Below, piece by piece: positions 1 to 9,705 of a DNA stretch of 12,661 nucleotides. Numbering within the stretch: position 1 is the first letter of the stretch; each line of letters starts with the position of its first letter. This DNA is from Conidiobolus incongruus B7586 (Eukaryota > Entomophthoromycota > Entomophthoromycetes > Entomophthorales > Conidiobolaceae). Under the pieces are notes generated by a model. The model did no database searches, was not told the origin of the DNA, and saw only the letters and a program-made list of their open reading frames with translations. The stretch is from positions 1 to 12,661 of the forward strand of contig JNEM01007077.1 of the NCBI GenBank assembly GCA_000697335.1, written 5' to 3'. The translations under genes were made by a program, and so were the position numbers.

Positions 1-1160
1 GAAAATAATTTTTGCAAATTAATTTTAGTTACAATATTAATGAAATATCTATAAAAATCTATATATAATATAAATTTCATTTTATCTTCTATTATTAAAT
101 AATATTTATTATAATTTTATTAAGGATTTGATATTTAAAAATTATTCATTATTAAGGATAGAAATTTGATATTTATTAAATTAATTTAACTTATTAGTAA
201 AATTTTATTTCTTTGCAAATATAATTTTTAATTACCCAAAATTATTATAATTATATATGTTATAATATGGTGAATATATTGGATTAATAATTTTTGCTGA
301 TTAATAAATATGTATAATTTTTATTCATCTACTTTTATATATTTTATATTTATTAAATTAAATAATCAATATTTATAATATATAACTAAGATATAACTTT
401 GAAAAAAATTTTTTAAATAAAATATAAGACTGATTATTAATTGATAACCTTTAGACTGTAGATAAAAATTTATATAATATTATAATCTATTATAAACATT
501 AAATTAACCTAATATTAAAATATTTATTAATTGATATTTTTAAATAGGATTATTTTAGCTTAACCAAATATCTCACTTTATTTCTAGATAAAAAATATAT
601 ATAAAAATCCAATATTTTTTAATTATAATATCTTATTATAAAAATCTTTGATTTTGATAATATTTTAATAGGTTTTACTAAGATATAAAAACTTTAATTC
701 TTTTGTCAGCTTTATTTAATTTAAAAGGTATTTATTTAATATTAATTTTAATAAATACAAGATTAAATTTTAATATATGTAATATTTTTATTTAATAATT
801 ATTTTTGACCTAGATAATTTCTTTGCTAAAATTAAAAAGAATTTTTTAAAAAACTATTTTATATTATTAATTAATATAAAATTAATAATAGGAATTAATT
901 ATATAAATTTATAAATATTTTTTAAAATTATTACTTCTAAATTTAAAATTTTATATATAATAATAAATAATAAATAATAAATATAAATTAAACATTATCT
1001 TCATAATTTTCTATTCAATCTTGAATTATTTTAGTATCTATAGTTGAACTTTAATAAAACCAAAATAAAAAAAATTTGAATAATTTTATCTAAATTATAA
1101 ATGATAGAATTAAACATTAAATTTTAAATTAAAAGTGTTATAATCAAAGAATAGTTTTGA

Positions 1161-1191
<31 letters not shown>

Positions 1192-1310
1192 GAATTAGTT
1201 CTCTTATATATTTTGAATATTATTGATTCTTTAAAAGTAACAATATGTTTGAAAAGTAATTGAAAAATTGCCATTTTTTCTTCCCAAACTAATATATATA
1301 ATTTTGAATG
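1..1310 (+). repeat. Unclassified AT-rich repeat, copy A (left end outside window)
   Basis: This stretch aligns by eye with the copies at about 7140-8480 (same strand) and 11230-12580 (opposite strand). Matching landmarks run in the same order: the segment around 60-180, the segment around 215-275, the block ending in the (AT)n run at 1161-1186, and the stretch near 1255-1290, which resembles 9102-9137. The copies are strongly diverged and extremely AT-rich, and I see no CpG before 1428. That fits a repeat silenced by RIP. No protein family can be recognised and no ends or terminal repeats are visible, so the element class is unknown. The right boundary is approximate (within about 50 bases). 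Confidence 0.6.
1161..1186. repeat. (AT)n microsatellite inside repeat copy A
   Basis: A pure AT dinucleotide run. Similar runs sit at the equivalent place in the other two long copies (8345-8360 and 11339-11360), so the run is probably ancestral to the repeat family or a shared slippage site. Confidence 0.9.
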
Positions 1311-1960
1311 TATTATTATTCCAATATCTATATTGAATTATATGAGTTATCATTACCATATTGATATTTAATAGTCTGTATAACTAATTAATAGAATAAT
1401 TTCAGATTACTATATAAAGTGATAACACGTAACTAATTTAGTTTATTAATCTTTGATTATATGGGAGTGGAAAAGATACTGAAAAAACAAGAAAAATCCT
1501 ATTAACCAAAGTCGGTAAAATTATAATAAGCAAGAAAATTATGACTTGAGGAATATATTATTGATAATAACATTAACGAATCAGCTGTATGATATTTATT
1601 GGATTATATTTTGTATATTAAATTTTCGATCACCTAATAATTTTTTCTGAATTTTTGGAAAAAAGATTTAAAAAACCAATAATCAATATCTTTTAAAGAC
1701 AATTGACCTATAAGATATGTGTGATTTTTTAATATTATCAATATATACGATAAACAATGAATATGTCAAATTGTATAATTAGCATTGCAAAGTGTATTAG
1801 AGAGAGTTATAAGGTTGAATAAAAAACCTGATAGTAGTTTATTATATAATGAATTTTATAATTTCAAAATTTTTAATTTAATAGTAATCAATAAATTTGA
1901 AACAATCAAATATTACAAATGTGGAAAAATAATTAAGTGTAATTCAAGCAAATTTTTTAT
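1311..1960. other. Unique AT-rich intergenic DNA
   Basis: This lies between repeat copy A and the 3' end of the regulator gene. CpG dinucleotides reappear here (first at 1428, then near 1514, 1577, 1628 and 1748), so this is not part of the mutated repeat block. Short open frames exist, for example from a TTG near 1785 and an ATG near 1462, but none has a convincing start, length or domain. I see no RNA gene or repeat. Confidence 0.5.
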
Positions 1961-1967
1961 ATTAATA

Positions 1968-1999
1968 TTTAATATTAAAAATTAATCATTAATATTAAA
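1968..1999. terminator. Perfect 10-bp AT inverted repeat just past the regulator stop codon
   Basis: The arm at 1968-1977 is the exact reverse complement of 1990-1999, with a 12-base loop. It begins about 6 bases after the stop codon of the minus-strand gene. It could be a 3'-end processing or transcript-stability element. However, both arms are pure A/T in a very AT-rich setting, so chance is a serious alternative. Confidence 0.25.
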
Positions 2000-2005
2000 T
2001 GGTGT

Positions 2006-3852
2006 TCACCACCTCTCCTGGAGCAACTTCACCATAATTCTATTAGGCGGTAATATATCTTGTTGAGATTTGAATTGAAATTTGCCATTAGTTTTAATTT
2101 GAGATTTGCACCATAGTAAATAAATTTCAGCACTTGGATTGAACATTGCAAATTGAGACATTAATTCAACGAAGAATTCTAGTATTTCTACATCTTCTGA
2201 ACTTTCCACAGGGAGAAATACTTTGATGAGATGCAATAAAATGAGCGCAATTAGAGGACAACTGATATAGTACTGAGTTAAATCAATTTCCGGCTCTGGA
2301 TATCCTGGTAATTGCATAGTTCGTCGAACAAATTCGATAAAGTCTTGACATAATACTTTTGCCTGTTTTTTACGAGTTATGGCCAATTCTTTAAATTTAA
2401 TTTGATTGAGGTATTTAAAAAGTAGTAAGAAATAGAAGATGTGGAATGAATTAAATAATAATATAGCCATCAGCATTGTAGTGTTTGCATAGCGCTCAGG
2501 ATCTTCAAGGAGCTGAGATTCATACCTATTTAAATCAAATTCGGCCAAATTTCTTCCAAATATATGTGGATAGAGACTTTCAAAATCTTGAGTCATTATC
2601 TTTTGATCGATTAGACTAGAATCGGTTTTAAAAAAGCTCAGAAATATATCGATCATTGGACACAGAGATTGACAAAGCCAAGTTAGCTTAGCAAGCGCAT
2701 TGAAATGAGGGATTGAGTTATAAATAGTTGTCTTATAAGGTTGCTCTTGGAATATATTCAGATCACATGTTGCATAGTAAGGACCCGGATTGAAGTTGAG
2801 TTTTGGATGGGGTATATGAGTTTCAAAAGGATTTGACTTCAGATGCAACGGCTTTAGATAAGTAACAGACATTGTCATTTCTCCTGATAAACGACACCAC
2901 CAAGCATTTCTAAGTTCAACAGATTGTAAATCAAACATATCTATTGGACTTAGATGGTGATTTTGATCAATGCGATTACATCCCACTTCCAAGCATTTTC
3001 TATATCAATCATTAATAAAATTTATGACTATGTTTCATATATTTTGATTACGTTGAAAATTTCCCCAAATGAATAAAGCATGACCATAAATTCCCGTGAC
3101 TTATTTCGAGTAGCATCAAAAACACCGAACCAAGGATAATCTCTCTGGTAGAAGTTGAATTCGAGTTTAACAAATACAATGCCTTGAGGTAAAATACATT
3201 GTTGGAAAGGTCTAGATGATTAGTGTTACCAGTCAACAACATGTATTTAGGCAGCATACTAGCAGCAATGCAATTAATTAAATATGAATTCATTCCAAGT
3301 TGATTATATATTTCTTGAATGGTTTCTACTGAAACAGGGCATACTAAAGAAAACTTAAAGCTCATCCCAATTAAGATTTCTAATAACTGTTGAATTTTGT
3401 GAGGTACTGAATCATTGTGTAGAGGAATTCTTTTAGGTATTATAAACATATTAGGCTTTGTTTTACCAATCAAATTTTGGTAAAGATCAAAATTTAAATT
3501 TGACTAATTAATTATATTAGTATAACAGTTCTGGAATAAAAAGTAAATATTTTACCATAATTGAATTGATATTGGGGTCAATTTGCGACCAATCAATGAG
3601 CCTTTGCAATGTATATCTCAATTTGAGCCACTTCATCTCCACTCTTTTCAAACTTTTCAATTGGTACTCGCTAATTTGATTTTCCTCACAGTCAAATTCA
3701 GTCAAAGCTGTCATTACATTATTATTTCCAGTATTCTTCACATAGCAGCAATATTTCTTATGTTTAAAACAATTGGAACAAGGTTGCATCCTATTACATT
3801 TTATTTTCCTCCATTTGCATTCGGCACAACTTAATTGATTTCTTTGCCGCAT
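2006..3852 (-). CDS. Zn(II)2Cys6 (Gal4-type) fungal transcription factor, three exons, 580 aa
   Basis: Predicted exons are 3852-3556, 3503-3052 and 2999-2006. Together they make 1743 bases, a multiple of three, giving 580 residues plus stop, a normal size for this family. The zinc cluster is at residues 9-35, with Cys 9, 12, 19, 25, 28 and 35 in the order CX2CX6CX5CX2CX6C and the basic KWRKIK and NR residues between. Family knowledge says such a cluster binds two zinc ions and contacts CGG half-sites in the nucleus. Residues 56-88 look like the short linker and coiled coil used for dimerisation. The remainder resembles the fungal middle homology region: an R-N-A-W-W motif near 280-284 and a very hydrophobic helix at 424-447. 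The ATG at 3852 leaves only eight residues before the first cysteine, as is common. There are no internal stops once the introns are removed. Sampled GC is about 33%, far above the flanking repeats. The target genes are unknown. Confidence 0.9.
3000..3051 (-). other. Intron 2 of the Zn2Cys6 gene (52 nt)
   Basis: On the minus strand the donor GTAATC begins at 3051. A TATTAAT branch-like motif lies at 3017-3011, and the acceptor TAG ends at 3000. It splits a Thr codon after its second base (AC|A). Removal joins two frames that each end or start abruptly here. The length and branch-to-acceptor spacing match intron 1. Confidence 0.85.
3504..3555 (-). other. Intron 1 of the Zn2Cys6 gene (52 nt)
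   Basis: On the minus strand the donor GTAAAA begins at 3555, directly after an in-frame ATG codon. A perfect TACTAAT branch motif lies at 3522-3516, and the acceptor TAG ends at 3504. The intron falls between codons (phase 0). Without its removal the frame stops 12 codons later, after residue 111. Confidence 0.85.
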
Positions 3853-4981
3853 TATAAATATATATTCATTATAAAGGTGAATGAATAAATTAAAAAATAT
3901 TAGTTTGTCAGAGTAAGATATTCTAAATGATCAGTAAACTGATTAATAAGAATGGATTTTGACAAATTGGAATTCAACTGAAATATTATGGTATCAATTG
4001 GATTTATATATTATGTTGGATTTTTCATCAAATGCATAAATTTAATATACAAATCATTAATTAATTGACTGGTTTTATTGGAGGGCCAAGTAACTGAAGA
4101 AAAGATATGACATATGAGGCAAATATATATGTAATATATGAATGCTTTACTCTTTTGAAATAATTATATATAGATTTGTAAAAAAGTTAAATTAAGGCTA
4201 TAATTATATATTAAAAAATAATTTTGTATTATTGTTTGGGATATATATATATATAATTGATTTATTGATTCAACCATTTTATAAAAGACTAGTCTAACTT
4301 TATTGTTTCTTTGATTAAAATAACTAAAATGAGATTTCATTATAATATGTCTTGGAAATAAAGGACAAATTGACAATAGTAGTGTTATGTAGTTAAATGG
4401 AGGCCGTTTTGAAAAGGTTTAAAGTGTCTAGTTTTCAAATTTTTTTGATATTTTATACAAAGTTAGTATTTTAAGTTTTTTAAAAATTTGATATTGTTTT
4501 TATAATTATGTAAAACATTAAATTAGATTTAACCCAATTATCTTAAAATTAATTACTTTATTAAAAATGTATTTTTAAATACATAAGAATTTTTGAATAA
4601 TGGTTTTGATATAAATAATAGCATAATATTAATTAAAAATATTACATTATATATTGAATTTAATTTGAAAGCGAACATTATTAATATATTCGAATAAAAT
4701 ATAGAAAATATATCAAATTTAGGAAAATATAGGTTTGATTTTGTGGTATACATAGTGAACTGTAAAAATAGAAATTTGTACCAAATATTCATTAGACAAA
4801 TTTTATTATTTCAAATATTAATCGAAAATAATTCTACAAAATCATTGCAAGTTCACATAAATGACAAATTTTACTATTTTTGAACACAATTTCAATTTAG
4901 ACAAAATTATTCAATCATTTCGTAGGATTATTTGATATTACTTCAATTCTGTAAAGAAATAAAATATTAATGTAATATCAA
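3853..4981. promoter_or_regulatory. Upstream region of the Zn2Cys6 gene; no specific sites recognised
   Basis: This 1.1-kb AT-rich stretch must hold the promoter of the minus-strand regulator, which starts at 3852. An A/T-rich tract directly precedes the ATG (TATATATTTATA on the minus strand). That is compatible with a fungal promoter but is not diagnostic in such AT-rich DNA. The small open frames here are what this base composition gives by chance. I see no paired CGG motifs, repeats or RNA gene. Confidence 0.4.
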
Positions 4982-5332
4982 TCAGCATACTGTGGTTCTA
5001 CCGATTGCTAGTAGGATGTTTCTAATAAGAAAGGGAGAGGTTTGCTCGTGATTTGTTTGGTAGTTTGGGTTAAGGTGCTTTATTAATGTTTGTTAAGGGT
5101 TTAATAGGCTTCACAGAAGACCGAAAATGATGAAAATGTATTCCGACAATAGTTCTTTTATAAGCCATTCGTTAGCGGTAAATTGTGTAAAGAAGTGTAT
5201 TAGGTCTTCAGAAAAATGAGCCCTTAAAGTGGTGTGAGAGGTATTCTGTGGTTATAACTTCATAAGGTAATAGATGGCGAGATGAAGTTGGTCGGGCGGA
5301 TCGCCATTTAGGTAACCACAATACCATGCTGA
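4982..5332 (+). ncRNA. Candidate structured non-coding RNA of unknown class
   Basis: This patch is 35% GC (5041-5100), 40% (5221-5280) and 48% (5281-5340), against about 18% at 4801-4860 and 33% in a sampled stretch of the nearby CDS. The plus strand has a strong G excess: 52 G to 22 C in those three 60-base samples. Complementary segments nest: 4982-4988 with 5326-5332 (7 bp) could close the whole; 4996-5001 with 5011-5016; 5019-5023 with 5028-5032 (loop AATA); 5093-5099 with 5221-5227 (7 bp); inside it 5116-5122 with 5203-5209 (7 bp); then the 3' domain 5240-5325, with a 13-bp helix and a pseudoknot. The longest minus-strand frame I find (5327-5208) has 39 codons, so coding is unlikely. I could not match RNase P, MRP, SRP, U3, spliceosomal or telomerase RNA signatures. 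A small TIR element or an old exon remnant remain alternatives. Confidence 0.4.
5240..5325 (+). ncRNA. H-type pseudoknot domain within the candidate RNA
   Basis: A closing helix pairs 5240-5244 with 5321-5325 and, after a 2-base bulge, 5247-5254 with 5313-5320 (13 bp in all). Inside it, stem 1 pairs 5256-5263 with 5282-5289 (8 bp, perfect). Stem 2 pairs 5274-5280 with 5301-5307 (7 bp, perfect). The two stems interleave. The connecting loops are 10, 1 and 11 bases, a sterically reasonable H-type arrangement. This is visible in the sequence; that it forms in an RNA is inference. Confidence 0.4.
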
Positions 5333-6228
5333 ATACGGTAATTGAATTGATCCTCATTATTGATTAGGAGATGTGTATTATTATGGGAATAATATCGAAT
5401 TATATTTACCATTTGGTTTAATTGATTTAATTTTATGTTAATCATTTTGCTCCTTAATGAAAATTAATTCACTCTTATATTTGTAAAAAAGACTTGATAA
5501 GTTTCAGTTTATGTGATATTCTATCATCAAAAATGCATTAATATTAATATATCCAAACAATTAATCTCATTCATTATTAAGCCGTAATTTATATTAGGTA
5601 TAACGTTTATATTAGCGGAATCATTTTTCATATTTAAATTGTTTTATAAATTTTAAGCTCATATTTTGATAGGCCAAAATATATAAATTTAGTGGATTCA
5701 ATTTTGAGATGTGATAAATAAGTAATAAATATTTGTATACTCAAATTAAAAAACACCCGTTCAAAGTACATAATTTTTTAGTGAAACCTGAGCTCTTGCA
5801 TCAATTTTTCAGATCATTTTTTCTATTAACAGAATTTATATATGTATCGTTATTCAAACAATAAAAAGATGCTCCTGTAAATATAATACTATTTTATTTC
5901 GTAATGCAGTTAATAATTTGTAATATTTATCAATTATATATCAAAATTAAAATCTTTATTTCTTTTAATATATTTGGATATGAAATTATTATATAAATAA
6001 AAAGTATTTTATTACAAATTATAAATATAGATTTATCGCAATATATTTTGTAAATAATTCAGAAAAATTTTACAATAAATTTTAAATAAAACATGTTATT
6101 AAGTAATTATGATGCTCTAACAAATATGTGAGCACCAAATAAAATAAATATTAAAGTATCAATTGAAATGTATAATTAAAATTTTTTTTTCAAATTAGAC
6201 TTCTTATTAATATTTAATTCTATAAAGG
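5333..6228. other. Unique AT-rich intergenic DNA with one small hairpin
   Basis: No gene is recognised. CpG is still present (for example near 5583, 5602, 5616, 5757, 5848, 5901 and 6037), so this belongs to the non-repeat island. A perfect 7-bp hairpin with a 5-base loop (TATTATT/AATAATA) lies near 5376-5394, soon after the RNA candidate. It could be a 3' structure of that transcript or chance. Confidence 0.4.
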
Positions 6229-6289
6229 GTAATGGTTAAAAAATATTAATTATTATGAAATATTGTGGGTTTGACTCACACCCATTATC
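6229..6289 (+). pseudogene. tRNA-like fossil (acceptor and T-arm geometry only)
   Basis: The segment 6229-6235 pairs with 6282-6288 as a 7-bp acceptor-like stem, extendable to 8 bp with 6228-6289 and containing one G-U. Directly inside its 3' strand sits a T-arm-like hairpin, 6265-6269 with 6277-6281 (one mismatch) and the 7-base loop TTTGACT. This resembles the Pol III B box GGTTCGA with its CpG C changed to T. Only 29 bases separate the acceptor from the T arm, about 12 too few for a D arm plus anticodon arm, and no clear anticodon loop can be drawn. It may be a decayed tRNA, a SINE head or a chance fold. Confidence 0.25.
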
Positions 6290-6519
6290 ACTTTGGATTT
6301 AATCAAATTAATTTGAATGTATTAAAATTATTTAATTCTAATATTGCAAATCAATTAAAATTTATTTAATTAATTTCCAAAAAAATTTTTCGGAAACCTA
6401 ATATATATTGATATTCTAAATTAGATATTATCCTAATAAATAAAATCATATACTATTAATATAAATTTGGCAAAGTTTAAATGAAGAAAAAATCATAATC
6501 ATATATTAGTCATTATTGT

Positions 6520-7140
6520 TTTAATTTTATATAATATTACTCTGGATTTTACTAATGAGGTTCTTTTGAAATTAAATATAAATAGATATTTTAATATAGA
6601 GTTCTTAAATATATATATATATATTATACATTCTATCCTCTGTTTTATGATTAATATTCATTTACTATATTTTTTACAAACTTCTAAGACCTCAAAATTA
6701 ATTATTTTTTATTAAAGCCTAAAATTTAATGTTTCACAAATAATTTAAATTTATTTACAAAAATTTTCTTATAAGCTTATTAATTATTAACTTAAAACAT
6801 TTATAATTATATAAGTTATAATCTAGTGAAATGATTAAATGTTTATTTTTCAAATTATTTTGAATTAATAAATATTTGATTAATATAACTATATATATTT
6901 TGTAATTTTTTATATAAAATAATAATTAACTATTTTATTTTAAAAATATAAATTAAAAATATATTTATTCAAAAAAGAATATAATATTTATTATTATTTA
7001 ATCTTTCTTCAAAAACTAGACAAAATTTATATATGTTAAAATAATATATTATAATAATTATTAATTTATAAAAAATTCCATCATTAATGGAGTTTATAAA
7101 AAACTTTGTTTTAGTTTAGTATAGTATATTATATTATATT
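6520..7140 (+). repeat. Unclassified AT-rich repeat, copy C (partial)
   Basis: The part around 6525-6600 matches the outer part of the inverted copy D (about 12480-12560, minus strand). The part around 6713-6830 matches 7340-7460 of copy B. The copy seems to stop where copy B begins, so it is truncated, giving a head-to-tail pair. Composition is extreme: no CpG seen and very few G or C. The element class is unknown and the limits are approximate. Confidence 0.5.
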
Positions 7141-8480
7141 GAAATAAAAAATTATATAAATAGATTTATATTACTTTGTAATTTAAATAATATGAATTTT
7201 TTATAATTGAAAAAATAAATATTTTAATATATAAAAAGCAAAAATAAATATATAATATAAAATTAATAATCTCCTTGATTTTTAATAATTTTATGCAATA
7301 TTTTTGGCAAAGATCTAACACTTAAAAATAGTTTTTTTTTATTAAGAAATGAAATTTAATATTTTACACATTAATTAAATTTTTTTGAAAAAAATTCTTG
7401 TCCTATAAGCTAGTTTTTTAATTACCTAAAACAATTATAATCATGAAGGTTATAATATAAGAAATATAATAAATATTATAGTTTTATCTAGTTAATTTTT
7501 ATTACAAAGTCTTTTATAACTTTAGATTTATATATTTTATAATAATTATTTAAAATAATAGGCTTTGTCAAATTATATTGAAAATACCTATTTGAAATAA
7601 CTTTAGTTAAAAAAATATTTAAAGTATATTATTAATTAATATTTTTTTAAGAATTAATTAAAAATAATATATGCTATTATAATCTATTATAATAATTAAT
7701 ATTTATTTATTAATAAAATATTTAATTAAAATAATTTATAAAAGAGGTTGATTTAGATTAATTTAATATTTTGATTTATATTTTGGTAAAAATTATAAAA
7801 AAAATGAAATATTTATTAATTATAATAATTTGTTGTAAAAGCCTTGGTCTTTTGTTATATCTTAATAAGTTTTGTTTAATAATAGCTATTTTATCCTTTT
7901 TTAAACTTTATTTAAATTATATAATACTTATTTTATATTTTATATTAGTTAATTTTATTTTAAACTTTAATATATATAAAATATTTATATAATTAATATT
8001 AAACTATCTTAATATTTCTTTAACTGAAATAAAAAGATATTTTTAATATATTTTTTCATTTTATTAATAATTAAAAAATGATAGTGAAAATTAGTGTTCT
8101 AGATTTTAACAGGTTTTAGGTAGTTTTTGCTAATCTTAAAATAATGTATCAATTAAAAAATTGTTTATTTAAATAATACTTCATTATTAACAATAGTTTA
8201 TAGATTTTAAATGATTTTAGAGGGCTTATGGTTAAGTTTTATTTATATTAAAATAAAAACCTTTTGATGATTGTTTTTTAATTTAAGTACAATTAAATTA
8301 AAAAATCAATTTGAAAAAATAATTTTTTTAATCAAAAAACTATTATATATATATATATATAGATAATTCAAAACTATTTATTCTTTTATTTGTTTTATAT
8401 ATATTTTTTTATTTAAAACTAATAACTCTTTTTGAAAAATCATAAATTAAAAAATTTCTTATTTTTTCAATTCTATAGTA
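7140..8480 (+). repeat. Unclassified AT-rich repeat, copy B
   Basis: This long copy runs parallel to copy A and opposite to copy D. The clearest anchor is 8041-8074, whose 34 bases are an exact reverse complement of 11631-11664. Another good one is 7241-7270 against 12441-12470. An (AT)n run at 8345-8360 sits at the same relative place as in copies A and D. A chance open frame at 7771-7992 falls inside the repeat and carries no domain. GC is about 8% at 7501-7560. The family is not identifiable by eye, and its start may lie a little earlier or later than given. Confidence 0.6.
8345..8360. repeat. (AT)n run inside repeat copy B
   Basis: A short pure AT dinucleotide run in the position equivalent to 1161-1186 and 11339-11360. 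Confidence 0.8.
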
Positions 8481-8509
8481 ATTACTTATTAATTATAATA
8501 TTTATTTTA

Positions 8510-9140
8510 ACAATTTTAGTATTTAAATATATTTTAGTAAGTTGTCTTTAATTATAGCTACTTTTGACTTTATTAAGCTTTAATTTAATTATAAAGTCTT
8601 TTTTTTAATTTTATAAAATAACTTAAAACTTTAATATATATTATATGCTCTTGTATTTAAAATTATATAATTTGAATTATCTTCTAGGTAAAATAATAAG
8701 ATATCTTTTGTTATATATTATATTTAATAAATAAATAGAAATTATGATAATTAAAATTGAACCTTTGAATTTAATGAAATTTTGAATAATATTTGTTTTA
8801 GCTTATAAGTAACAGATATAATACCCAATAGTAATTTAAAATGAAACATTATTATTATAATATCTTTAATAATCTTTAATTATTTTAAAGGGATTATGGC
8901 TTAGTTTGAATAATATTAAAATAAAAGACTTTTGATAATCACTATTAATTTTAACTTTAAATAAACTAAACTTTTGTAAATTAAAAAGATTTAGATAAAA
9001 GAATAATGATAAATAAATAGATATAAATTAAAAATATTAATTCTGATAAGTATTTAATATGTGATTTAATTTTCAAGATTATGATTATACTTTTAATATC
9101 ATGTAATTGAAAAATCTGCAATTTTTTAATTTGAATTAAT
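8510..9140 (+). repeat. Unclassified AT-rich repeat, copy E (right-hand part only)
   Basis: The segment 8560-8720 resembles the middle of copies B and D. The segment near 8888-8935 resembles 8220-8270 of copy B. The stretch 9102-9137 resembles 1255-1290 of copy A. The left part of the repeat unit is missing, so this looks like a truncated copy lying directly downstream of copy B. It is more diverged than B and D, and its boundaries are approximate. Confidence 0.45.
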
Positions 9141-9519
9141 AATAGTATTTATTATTTCTTAAATAATCAATCAATAGTAAAATGAAATTGACTATATTAG
9201 TAAAGATCCTTAAATTATATTTAAATAGTGATTTAATCATCTTAATAATTTAAATCATCAAAAATGAATATAAATATTAATATTCAGATATTAATATATT
9301 ATAATATTATAAACTTATCAGCTATTTCACTAAATAACTTGATTATATGTAATATGTTTTGGCTTGGTTTGCTAATATTAAAACATACAAAATAAATTAT
9401 ATTCATTTAACTAATATATAGTTCTTATATTAAATTTAATGAAAGAACAAAAATATTCTAAAATTTTTATATAATTTCCTTTTAATTCTTTTTACCTAAT
9501 GATAATTTGATAAAAATTA
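9141..9519. other. AT-rich DNA, possibly one more decayed repeat fragment
   Basis: No gene is seen. The stretch around 9358-9385 resembles the motif at 8888-8918 of copy E (G-G-C-T-T-G/A-G-T-T-T-G followed by AATATTAAAA), but the flanks do not align well, so a sixth fragment is only possible. There is no CpG. Confidence 0.3.
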
Positions 9520-9705
9520 TACATTAGCCTACAAAAATGAGTCATAAAATTAAAAATATATATATTTCAATTAATATCATAATCAATATTAATTTAGATA
9601 AACTTATATTAAACTATGTAAATAATATATATTTTTTATTTATAATATAATATATATAGTTAAATTTAATTAATTATTAATTAATATATTAACACTAAAA
9701 GTATA

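Noticed and set aside
1785-1985. A 66-codon plus-strand frame whose first 25 residues look protein-like
   Set aside because: It has no ATG at its start, a stop lies two codons upstream of the TTG, and the second half degenerates into AT-rich filler. An exon remnant is possible but unsupported.
3583-3834. An 83-codon plus-strand frame
   Set aside because: It is the antisense shadow of exon 1 of the Zn2Cys6 gene.
4164-4792. Two minus-strand open frames of 70 and 79 codons upstream of the regulator
   Set aside because: Their composition is that of random AT-rich DNA (Ile, Asn, Phe, Tyr, Leu), and I see no domain or splice pattern linking them to a gene.
5208-5327. A 39-codon minus-strand frame with ordinary amino-acid composition in the GC-rich patch
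   Set aside because: Too short, with further stops beyond and no recognisable domain. The complementarity of the patch fits an RNA better, although an old exon cannot be excluded.
4982-5332. RNase P, MRP, SRP, U3, spliceosomal or telomerase RNA
   Set aside because: Fragments look suggestive (ACAGAA near 5114, TGATGA near 5128, G-rich telomere-like GTTAAGGG near 5092). However, the conserved cores, box order and a telomere template are not found in the right arrangement.
7771-7992. A 73-residue plus-strand open frame, very hydrophobic, looking like a membrane peptide
   Set aside because: It lies inside repeat copy B in DNA of roughly 10% GC, where Ile, Leu, Phe, Tyr and Asn codons arise by composition alone. 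It has no known motif.
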